A DNA stretch of 6,456 nt from the NCBI GenBank assembly GCA_937128785.1, contig CAKZMS010000535.1:1-6456 (forward strand), read 5' to 3'. The position numbers were made by a program, and so were the translations under genes. Each line of letters opens with the position of its first letter. Positions within the stretch are counted from its first letter, which is position 1. The notes under the pieces are model-generated. The model did no database searches, was not told the origin of the DNA, and saw only the letters and a list, made by a program, of their open reading frames with translations. The DNA comes from an uncultured Opitutaceae bacterium (lineage in GTDB: Bacteria; Verrucomicrobiota; Verrucomicrobiia; Opitutales; Opitutaceae). Shown here in pieces: positions 1 through 6,205 of the stretch.

Positions 1-552
1 GGGGTCGGATCGATCCAGCCTCAGAATGTCGCGTCGGGCGAAGTGATGGGGCTCGAACTCGAATTCCGCCGGAGCCTGGCTTTCATCTCCCCGAGCCTCG
101 AGCGCTGGTCGGTGGGGGGTAACCTCACCTTCATTGAATCGGAAGTTTCCATCCCCGATTCTGAACTGGAAATCCTGCGTGATTACGATCCCAACGCTGC
201 GGCGACGCGGGAACTGCTGGGACAGTCTCCCTACGTCTTTAACGCCGACGTCAACTATTCCAACGAACAATGGGGCAGCTCGGCGACGGTGTCCTACAAT
301 GTCGTCGGAGAGCGCTTGGATCTGGTGGTTTTCGGACCGCTCGGCGACGTTTATGAACAGCCGGCTCCGGATCTGACCTTTGTGTGGTCCCAGCGGTTGA
401 ACGTCGATTGGCGGCTGAAGTTTACCGCCAAGAATCTGCTCAATCCCGACAAGGAAAAGACCATCTCCATCCCGGGTGGCAACGACCTGATTTACAGCCG
501 CTACACCTCCGGTCGCACCTTCAGCCTTTCGCTAACCTACATGTTCGAGTGA
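1..552 (+). CDS. TonB-dependent outer-membrane receptor, C-terminal part (5' end outside window)
   Basis: The reading frame is open from base 1 to the TAA-less TGA stop at 550-552 and gives the last 183 residues of a larger protein; TonB-dependent receptors usually run to 700-1000 residues, so most of the barrel and the plug lie upstream. Visible features are alternating polar/hydrophobic beta-strands, the turn motif SGEVMGLELEF near the start, the GQSPYVFNADVNYS segment around residues 75-88, the YNVVGERLD strand-turn around residue 100, and a late NLLNP turn followed by a final strand ending in YMFE. In this receptor family the segments matching GQSPYV and KNLL are typical of the last barrel strands. 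The chain ends in Phe-Glu rather than the terminal Phe common in outer-membrane barrels. It would import a ligand across the outer membrane using TonB energy; the substrate cannot be read from this part. The next gene starts 52 bp downstream, so co-transcription is likely. Confidence 0.9.
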   Translation, partial: GVGSIQPQNVASGEVMGLELEFRRSLAFISPSLERWSVGGNLTFIESEVSIPDSELEILRDYDPNAAATRELLGQSPYVFNADVNYSNEQWGSSATVSYNVVGERLDLVVFGPLGDVYEQPAPDLTFVWSQRLNVDWRLKFTAKNLLNPDKEKTISIPGGNDLIYSRYTSGRTFSLSLTYMFE

Positions 553-604
553 AGCCCGCTTCAATTCTCTTCCGTGTAAATAAACACAACCAGATAAACA
601 CCCA

Positions 605-2413
605 ATGAAACTGAGAACCATAATTGCCACAGCGATCGCTACCGCTGCGGCCTCCCTCCACGCTGCGACGGTCAACGTCAGCGGCTCGATTACCTCCGAC
701 ACCACGTGGACGGCGGACAATGAATACCTCCTCGCCGGTTACGTCTTCGTGACCGACGGAGCCACCCTGACCATTAATCCTGGCACCGTCGTCAAAGGCG
801 AGGTCAGCACCGGTGCTGGTGCGGCCGCGCTCGTGATCAGTCAAGGTGCCAAGATCATGGCTGAAGGCACCGCCGACAATCCGATCATCTTCACGTCCGA
901 GCTCGATCCCCTCGATGGATCCCTCGGTTCCGATCGGAAGAGCCTCTGGGGTGGTCTGGTGGTTCTCGGTAACGCCTCCATCAACTCCCGCTCCGACGGT
1001 GAGGCTGCCGGCACTCCCGCGCAGGACCAAATCGAAGGTTTCTCCGTGAGCAGCGACCAGATCCCTCTGATCACCTTCGGTGGCACCAACGATGCTGACA
1101 ACTCCGGCGTCATCCGGTATGTCTCGATCCGCCACGGCGGTGCCACCATTGGCACCGGTAACGAAATCAATGGCCTGACTTTGGGTGGTGTCGGTTCCGC
1201 CACCACGATCTCCCACGTCGAAGTGTTCGCCAACCAGGATGACGGCTTCGAATTCTTCGGCGGCACCGTGAGTGCCTCCTACCTCGTCGCTGCCTTCTGT
1301 GGTGATGACAGCTTCGACTTCGACCAAGGTTTCCGCGGCACGCTTGATCACCTCTTCACCATCCAAATCCAGGATGAAGAACCGGGTGACAAGGCCATCG
1401 AATGGGATGGCGCCACCTCGCCCGTGACCGCCACGCCGATCTCCAATGTGACCGTCACCAACCTGACCGCCATCGGTCTCGGCACCTCCGGCACCGGCGA
1501 CGGTTCCAACGCCCCGATCAACCCGCGCGACAACGCCACGGTCAACCTCCACAACTCGGTCTTCGTGAACTACGAACGTGGCATCGAGATCGAAAGCGAC
1601 ATCGGCGATGTGGCCCCCGTGATTTCCTCCAACCTCTGGTGGAGCCATGTCTCGGCCAACAACACGGCCGCCAACTGGGGCACTTCCCAAGGTTCCTCCA
1701 GCGATCTGGATGCCACCTCTTACTTCACCACCGCCTCGCTCAACAACTCCATCACCGATCCGATGATGAAGAGCATTGCTTACGACGCTGGTTCCTTCGA
1801 GCTCGACCCTCGTCCGTCCGGCACCGACTCACCGATTTGGAGTCTGCCGACCGTCTCGATCACGGGTGTGGCCGCGACCGACTATGTCGGTGCTTTTGGT
1901 AACGACCTGTGGATTCGTGGTTGGACCAATCTGGCCATCGCCGGATACCTTCCGCTCGCCGACGTGGAGAATCCTGATGAGTCCATCGGCGAAGACTTCG
2001 CCGTCGACATCGTTCGCGGCTCTTCTTCCAAGGCGGTCAACCTGTCCTCTCGCTCCGATGTTACCACCTCCTCGGCCATCACTGCTGGTTTCGTGATCGG
2101 TGGTTCCCAGGCCCAGACCGTGCTCATCCGCGGTATCGGTCCGTCCCTCGCGGAGTTCGGCGTGGCCAACCCGCTGTCCAACGTCAAGCTGCAGCTCTTC
2201 GAGCCGGGTGCCACCACTCCTCTCGTCACCAGTGAGGTCGTGACCACTCAGTCCATCGGGCTGGCCGCTGAATTGGGCGCTTTCGCCCTGACGCCTGGTG
2301 CTGAGGACGCGACCCTCGTCGCGGTGCTCGCCCCCGGTGTTTACACTGCGATCATTTCCGGGGTCGACGGTGCCACGGGTAATGCCCTGGTTGAAATCTA
2401 CGAGCTCGATTAA
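605..2413 (+). CDS. Exported right-handed beta-helix-type surface protein with a PVC-type C-terminal module
   Basis: This 602-residue protein begins with a signal peptide (MKLRT, then an Ala-rich hydrophobic stretch to about residue 20; cleavage probably near LHA-A). Residues about 22-420 are rich in Gly, Asn, Thr and short beta-strands, with repeats such as GATLTINPGTVVKG (52-65), ALVISQGAKIMAEGTADNP (75-93) and NEINGLTLGGVGS (186-198), the pattern of a parallel beta-helix family found beside TonB receptors. Acidic motifs follow: QDDGFEFFGG (211-220), CGDDSFDFDQGF (232-243) and QDEEPGDKAIEWDG (256-269); C232 is the only cysteine. Residues about 470-602 form a separate module with TVLIRGIGPSLAEFGV (505-520) and a final GNALVEIYELD, known from many secreted Verrucomicrobiota proteins. 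The ATG at 605 fits the signal peptide; it has an A-rich leader but no Shine-Dalgarno. Glycine codons are almost all GGT or GGC, which suggests strong expression. No catalytic motif was recognised; a surface ligand-capture role with the upstream receptor is inference. Confidence 0.87.
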   Translation: MKLRTIIATAIATAAASLHAATVNVSGSITSDTTWTADNEYLLAGYVFVTDGATLTINPGTVVKGEVSTGAGAAALVISQGAKIMAEGTADNPIIFTSELDPLDGSLGSDRKSLWGGLVVLGNASINSRSDGEAAGTPAQDQIEGFSVSSDQIPLITFGGTNDADNSGVIRYVSIRHGGATIGTGNEINGLTLGGVGSATTISHVEVFANQDDGFEFFGGTVSASYLVAAFCGDDSFDFDQGFRGTLDHLFTIQIQDEEPGDKAIEWDGATSPVTATPISNVTVTNLTAIGLGTSGTGDGSNAPINPRDNATVNLHNSVFVNYERGIEIESDIGDVAPVISSNLWWSHVSANNTAANWGTSQGSSSDLDATSYFTTASLNNSITDPMMKSIAYDAGSFELDPRPSGTDSPIWSLPTVSITGVAATDYVGAFGNDLWIRGWTNLAIAGYLPLADVENPDESIGEDFAVDIVRGSSSKAVNLSSRSDVTTSSAITAGFVIGGSQAQTVLIRGIGPSLAEFGVANPLSNVKLQLFEPGATTPLVTSEVVTTQSIGLAAELGAFALTPGAEDATLVAVLAPGVYTAIISGVDGATGNALVEIYELD

Positions 2414-2437
2414 AAAGCGAGCCGCCTAGTTTAAACG

Positions 2438-2474
2438 AAGGGGCGGCCCGTTGGGCCGCCCCTTTTTCTTTTTT
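2438..2474 (+). terminator. Strong intrinsic terminator after the beta-helix gene
   Basis: A perfect 12-bp stem, AAGGGGCGGCCC (2438-2449) against GGGCCGCCCCTT (2453-2464), closes a GTT loop. It runs directly into a T-rich tract (2463-2474, interrupted by one C). It starts 25 bp after the stop codon at 2411-2413. The reverse strand has no comparable T tract after the stem, so it should work mainly for + strand transcripts. It separates the receptor/beta-helix unit from the pst operon. Confidence 0.95.
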
Positions 2475-2568
2475 GAGAAACCAAAGCAGAAAAATCGTGT
2501 CGTATGAACGTAACGCTTTTCCCGGCAAATACGCTGGCTAATTCACCTTGAATCGATTCCCTTACATC
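2475..2568 (+). promoter_or_regulatory. Presumed promoter region of the pst operon (no defined boxes)
   Basis: This is the only non-coding DNA between the strong terminator and the pstS ATG, so the pst promoter most likely lies here. TTGAGA at 2473-2478 resembles a -35 box, but no -10 box sits at a normal distance; TATGAA at 2503-2508 is 24 bp away. No convincing match to the enterobacterial Pho box (paired CTGTCAT-like repeats) was seen. GAATCGATTC at 2550-2559 is a perfect 10-bp palindrome just ahead of the start, but such palindromes occur by chance several times in a window this size. The call rests on position alone. Confidence 0.35.
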
Positions 2569-3390
2569 ATGCGGCGGCGTTGGCTTTCACTGATTTCAGG
2601 ATACCTGATCGGAGCGGTATTTGCTTCGGTGCTCGGTGCTGAAAAGATCGTGATCAAGGGCTCGGACACCCTGGGTGCGAAGCTCATACCGATCCTGGCG
2701 GAAGAATTTAAATCCCAGCATCCGGAAGTTTCTTTTGAAATAGCCGCCGAAGGTTCCACCACGGGAATCGCTGCCATCATCAACGGCACGGCCGACATTG
2801 GGATGTCCTCTCGCGACATTACCAAGAGCGAATTGCGCAAAGCGGAAGCCGAGGGAGTTGAAATTGTGCAACACATCGTCGCCTATGACGGCGTCGCGGT
2901 GGTGGTGAATGCCGCGAACCCCATCGATGGTCTGCGCCGTCGCCAGATCGAGCAGATCTTCTCTGGGAGTGTGGACGACTGGAGTGCCGTGGGGGGGGAG
3001 CCCGGTAAGATTTCCGTCTACACCCGCAATACGGCGTCCGGGACCCACTCGGATTTTAAACGACTGACCATGCGTCGCCGCGATTATACACAGAATGCCC
3101 AGGTCCTGGCGGGTAATGAACAGATTGCCTCCGAGGTCGCGGCCAACCCCAACGGGATAGGTTACGTGGGCTTGATCTACGCGGACTCCCCCGGCCTCAA
3201 AGCCCTGACGGTTGACGGGTTGGCCCTGAGCTCCGTCGTGGCAGATAAAGATGACTACCCGCTTTCGCGACCCACCTATCTCTACACCCGGGGTAGTCCG
3301 AGCGGGGCCTTGCAGGAGTTCATTATCTTTGTGAATGGCAAAACGGGCCAAAACATCATCAGTCGTGAGGGCTTTCTGGCCGCACACTAA
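2569..3390 (+). CDS. pstS: Phosphate ABC transporter, periplasmic phosphate-binding protein PstS
   Basis: PstS binds orthophosphate in the periplasm and delivers it to PstC-PstA. The 273-residue product starts with a signal peptide (MRRRW, then a hydrophobic stretch ending near VLGA at 21-24; no lipobox cysteine). The mature protein shows the family's phosphate-contact loops in order: GSDT (31-34), EGSTTG (61-66), MSSRD (79-83), YDGVAVVV (106-113), and TRNTASGTHSDF (152-163), matching the Arg...SGT site of known PstS proteins. GIGYVG (196-201) and YPLSRPTYLYT (230-240) are also typical. It is shorter than the roughly 320-residue mature E. coli protein and resembles the compact PstS subfamily. 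The frame also allows a TTG start at 2548 adding seven residues; ATG 2569 is preferred because it puts MRRR directly before the hydrophobic core. Neither start has a Shine-Dalgarno. The gene contains a G8 run at 2991-2998. It lies first in the pst operon, 164 bp before pstC. Confidence 0.95.
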   Translation: MRRRWLSLISGYLIGAVFASVLGAEKIVIKGSDTLGAKLIPILAEEFKSQHPEVSFEIAAEGSTTGIAAIINGTADIGMSSRDITKSELRKAEAEGVEIVQHIVAYDGVAVVVNAANPIDGLRRRQIEQIFSGSVDDWSAVGGEPGKISVYTRNTASGTHSDFKRLTMRRRDYTQNAQVLAGNEQIASEVAANPNGIGYVGLIYADSPGLKALTVDGLALSSVVADKDDYPLSRPTYLYTRGSPSGALQEFIIFVNGKTGQNIISREGFLAAH

Positions 3391-3409
3391 ATTTGCCTGA
3401 TTCCGTCTT

Positions 3410-3452
3410 CGATCGCTCGGGGAGGCCCGGCGATTCGCGGCCTTCAGCCTCC
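3410..3452 (+). other. GC-rich competing hairpins in the pstS-pstC gap
   Basis: The 164-bp gap 3391-3554 has no credible gene. Close to the pstS stop lie two overlapping inverted repeats. One is TCGC-T-CGGG (3413-3421) pairing with CCCG-GCGA (3426-3433) around a GAGG loop, with one bulged T. The other is GGAGGC (3421-3426) pairing with GCCTCC (3447-3452). They share bases and cannot both form. Neither is followed by a T tract, so they are not a standard terminator. A plausible role is protecting the 3' end of a pstS transcript so that PstS is made in excess over the permeases, but this is inference; GC-rich DNA gives such pairs by chance fairly often. Confidence 0.35.
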
Positions 3453-3554
3453 TGCCACTCATCGGCGCTATTTATGCTTTGCCGCGACCAACGAATGTAA
3501 ACGAGGCTGTTCCTTGCGGCCGCACCCTCCGGCACCGACCGCAGCCCTTGCAAC

Positions 3555-5126
3555 ATGACTGAACCGTCCGAAAAGCCCGCTTTTCTCACGTCCCAGAAAC
3601 GTAATTGGCCAACGTTGGCTTGGGAGCGTGGCATCAAGCTTTTCTTCGGGGGGAATGCCCTCGTTGCCGTGTTGGTTCTGGCCATGATCATGGTATTTTT
3701 GGTCCGGGAAGGGGCGGGGTTTTTTCGCCAAAATCACGCCAATCTGCAGTTATATCGGTCGGCTGGATTGGAGTTTGTTGAACCGCTGCGGGAGCAGGAG
3801 CAGACGCATATTGCGTTGAGCCGTTATCTTTTTGATCTGCGGGTGCGCGCCGCGGAGTTTTACTCGAACGACGAAGGTCTCGAACGCGGCGAAGTGAATG
3901 CCCGATTAGCACCGATCGACGACTATATTTATGAATTCAATGACGCGATCGAACCTTTGCAAAGTGCGGTCATCGATCTCAGCGACATGGCTTCAGAAAT
4001 TAAAGTCGAGGCACTGATCCATGCCGAGCGACAAGGGGCCGCCGGCGGACCGGGGGGAGGAGTTGAGGGGATCCCGTTTGATTTTCAAAGCGCTCGCAAG
4101 CCCCTCTATGTCTTCCTGCCGGTTTACCATGATTTAAATCACCAGTTTGCCGATAGGTTGCTCGCCTTAGTCACCGACTACGAGGTCGACTGGCCAACGA
4201 CGGATATCAATGCGCGCTTCGAGCGCTTCCGTAGTCTCACCAAAGACTATGTGCAGGAGTTTCCTGCGATCGAACGCGCGTTGTCTGAGTGGGACGGCGA
4301 TACGCCGGTTCCGGGCTGGAAAGCGTGGTCCTCCTTTTTGACCGGAAGTCAGTGGCTCACCGCCAGTTTTTGGCAGGATTGGTATGGCGTGCTGCCCCTG
4401 TTCTTGGGCTCAGTTTTGGTCTCGGGCATAGCCTTGTTTTTTGCGGTGCCGCTGGGGTTGGGGGCGGCGCTCTACGTCAATCAAATGTCTTCGCGACGCG
4501 AGCAGTCCGTGATCAAGCCGGCCATCGAATTTATCGCGACCATTCCATCGGTGGTGTTGGGCTTGTTTGGCATCGTGGTCCTCGGCGAAGCCTTGCGAGT
4601 CGCGTCCCAGCAAGGCTGGTTGGAGTGGTTGCCGGGGGCGCCCATCGCCGAGCGATTGAATGCGCTGACCGCCGGACTGTTACTCGCTCTGGTGGCGGTG
4701 CCCACCATCTTCACCCTGGCCGAGGACGCGTTGCAAAGTGTTCCCCGGGCATTCCGCGAGGCTTCCTACGCCCTCGGGGCGACCCGGTGGCAGACGATCC
4801 GCAAGGTCATTGTCCCTTCAGCGTTTTCCGGCATGGTGTCCGCCGTTTTGCTGGGATTTGGTCGGGTCATCGGTGAAACCATGATCGTGCTGCTGTGTGC
4901 GGGCAATCGGATCGCGATCCCGGACTTCACCAAAGGCTTGGAGGTGTTTATCCAGCCCGTCCATACCATGACGGGAATCATCGCCCAGGAAATGGGCGAG
5001 GTCGTGCAGGGCGGTATTCATTACCGCGCCCTATTCGTGGTGGGACTGCTGCTATTTGGGCTCACGTTTTTGATCAACTACATCGCTCAACGGTTGGTGC
5101 GGCGTTACCGGGTTTCCCTGCTCTGA
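3555..5126 (+). CDS. pstC: Phosphate ABC transporter permease PstC, long form with periplasmic insertion
   Basis: PstC is one of the two inner-membrane channel subunits for phosphate. At 523 residues it is about 200 longer than the usual 300-320. Residues about 33-52 form the first membrane helix. The permease core resumes at SSFLTGSQW (259-267) with helices at roughly 279-305, 326-346, 368-388, 421-450 and 492-514. The cytoplasmic coupling loop that docks on PstB is clear: EDALQSVPRAFREASYALGA (390-409) followed by TRWQTIRKVIVP, then GRVIGETM (436-443). The extra segment, about 57-258, sits in the periplasmic loop between helices 1 and 2; it is mostly charged, apparently helical, with a Gly-rich hinge AAGGPGGGVEG (162-172). 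The ATG at 3555 is the first start codon after the in-frame stop at 3498-3500, so the N terminus is well fixed, though without a Shine-Dalgarno. pstA follows after 4 bp. Confidence 0.95.
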   Translation: MTEPSEKPAFLTSQKRNWPTLAWERGIKLFFGGNALVAVLVLAMIMVFLVREGAGFFRQNHANLQLYRSAGLEFVEPLREQEQTHIALSRYLFDLRVRAAEFYSNDEGLERGEVNARLAPIDDYIYEFNDAIEPLQSAVIDLSDMASEIKVEALIHAERQGAAGGPGGGVEGIPFDFQSARKPLYVFLPVYHDLNHQFADRLLALVTDYEVDWPTTDINARFERFRSLTKDYVQEFPAIERALSEWDGDTPVPGWKAWSSFLTGSQWLTASFWQDWYGVLPLFLGSVLVSGIALFFAVPLGLGAALYVNQMSSRREQSVIKPAIEFIATIPSVVLGLFGIVVLGEALRVASQQGWLEWLPGAPIAERLNALTAGLLLALVAVPTIFTLAEDALQSVPRAFREASYALGATRWQTIRKVIVPSAFSGMVSAVLLGFGRVIGETMIVLLCAGNRIAIPDFTKGLEVFIQPVHTMTGIIAQEMGEVVQGGIHYRALFVVGLLLFGLTFLINYIAQRLVRRYRVSLL

Positions 5127-5130
5127 AATC

Positions 5131-6198
5131 ATGTCACCATCGGGATTCCATCAACTCACCGCCCCGCTCAGCCTGGCCCGCCGAGCTGAGTTTATGCTGG
5201 TATGGGTTTTGCGGGTGGCCACCTGGACTATTCTGCTGGCCGGAGCGCTCGTGTTCGGGACGATTTTCTTTAAGGGCGCACAGACCGTATTCCAGACCAG
5301 TTTTCCATTCGTAAACGTGGCATTCCTGACCGAGTCGCCCGAGTCGCTCTATGTATTCGAACACGCGGGCACGACCTACGAGTTGTCGGACTCTGAATTT
5401 CGCGCCTTCCGATCATCCCTGGAAGAAGCAGCCCGGGCGGCTGGCGAGGCTGCCCCGATGCTCCAGAGCAAAACTTATGTCTACGCGGCTGGGGGGATCT
5501 TCCCCAATATCGTAGGAACCTTATTGCTCGTGCTCGGATCGATGGTGATTGCGCTGGTGCTGGGCGTGGCCAGTGCCATCTACCTGAGTGAGTATGCCAA
5601 ACAGGGCGCCATGGTGAGAATGATCCGTCTTTCGATTCTCAATCTCGCCGGCGTGCCGTCCATCGTTTTTGGCCTGTTTGGCTTTGGCCTGTTCGTGATC
5701 TTCTTCGGCTGGAACGTATCTTTATTGGCCGGGTGGTTTACCCTGGCGTTCATGGTATTGCCCGTGGTGATAACCGCTTCGGAGGAGTCGCTGAAGATGG
5801 TGCCACGCGGCTATCGCGAAGGCGCGTTTGCCCTCGGCGCCACGCGATGGCAGACCATTCGTCGAGCCGTGCTACCGCACGCCTTGCCGGGGATCTTAAC
5901 ATCCTCGATTCTGGGCATTGCTCGCGTCGCCGGGGAGACCGCGCCAATCATGTTCACGGCAGCCTACGTGATGCGCGACAAGCTGCCGTGGGAGGTTGAG
6001 CGCTTCTTCGACTTCTTTTTCCAAGGCGTGATGGCACTGCCGTATCATATTTTCGTGGTAAGCTCAAAAATACCGCAAAATGAATACGCCGAACACGTGC
6101 AATACGGCACCGCCTTTGTTTTTGTCGCCCTTGTCGCTTTGATTGCCTCCGTCTCCATCATCCTCCGTCATCGCATCCGTGCCAACCAACGTTGGTAG
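5131..6198 (+). CDS. pstA: Phosphate ABC transporter permease PstA, slightly extended
   Basis: PstA is the partner of PstC in the inner-membrane phosphate channel. The product has 355 residues against about 280-300 for most family members. Helix 1 is at about 22-47. After the TM1-TM2 periplasmic loop the core resumes at [17 protein letters not shown] (121-137) and continues through [17 protein letters not shown] (172-188). The PstB-docking loop is [20 protein letters not shown] (218-237) followed by [12 protein letters not shown], then [15 protein letters not shown] (264-278), a PstA hallmark. The 11 residues [11 protein letters not shown] are identical in PstC. The additional length lies mainly at residues about 66-118 in the periplasmic loop, including an acidic, Ala/Glu-rich helix ([14 protein letters not shown]). 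The ATG at 5131, 4 bp after the pstC stop, is likely; M22 at 5194, directly before helix 1, is an alternative. The close spacing suggests translational coupling with pstC. Confidence 0.95.
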   Translation: MSPSGFHQLTAPLSLARRAEFMLVWVLRVATWTILLAGALVFGTIFFKGAQTVFQTSFPFVNVAFLTESPESLYVFEHAGTTYELSDSEFRAFRSSLEEAARAAGEAAPMLQSKTYVYAAGGIFPNIVGTLLLVLGSMVIALVLGVASAIYLSEYAKQGAMVRMIRLSILNLAGVPSIVFGLFGFGLFVIFFGWNVSLLAGWFTLAFMVLPVVITASEESLKMVPRGYREGAFALGATRWQTIRRAVLPHALPGILTSSILGIARVAGETAPIMFTAAYVMRDKLPWEVERFFDFFFQGVMALPYHIFVVSSKIPQNEYAEHVQYGTAFVFVALVALIASVSIILRHRIRANQRW

Positions 6199-6205
6199 AC
6201 CCACG

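Noticed and set aside
521..1690. A 389-codon open reading frame on the - strand, opposite the end of the receptor gene and most of the first half of the beta-helix gene.
   Set aside because: Its translation is low-complexity (Gly, Asp, Val, Arg rich) with no recognisable motif, and it mirrors a + strand gene with a clear signal peptide and family motifs. Strong codon bias on the + strand removes stops on the other.
2501..2516. Imperfect direct repeat CGTATGAA / CGTAACGC considered as a Pho box.
   Set aside because: The units share only the first four bases, and the spacing (8 bp) and sequence do not fit the known Pho box pattern.
2596..3462. A 288-codon reading frame on the - strand across pstS.
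   Set aside because: The + strand pstS has all family motifs; the reverse translation shows none and is a shadow of GC-rich coding DNA.
3474..3500. An 8-codon reading frame (MLCRDQRM) in the pstS-pstC gap, considered as a leader peptide.
   Set aside because: No ribosome binding site, no run of regulatory codons and no attenuator-like terminator after it; such short frames are expected by chance.
3515..3524. Perfect palindrome TGCGGCCGCA ahead of pstC, considered as an operator.
   Set aside because: A single 10-bp GC-rich palindrome is not rare in this base composition, and it has no second copy in the window.
4289..4876. A 195-codon + strand frame overlapping pstC in another frame.
   Set aside because: It lies wholly inside the well-supported permease gene and its product lacks membrane helices or motifs.
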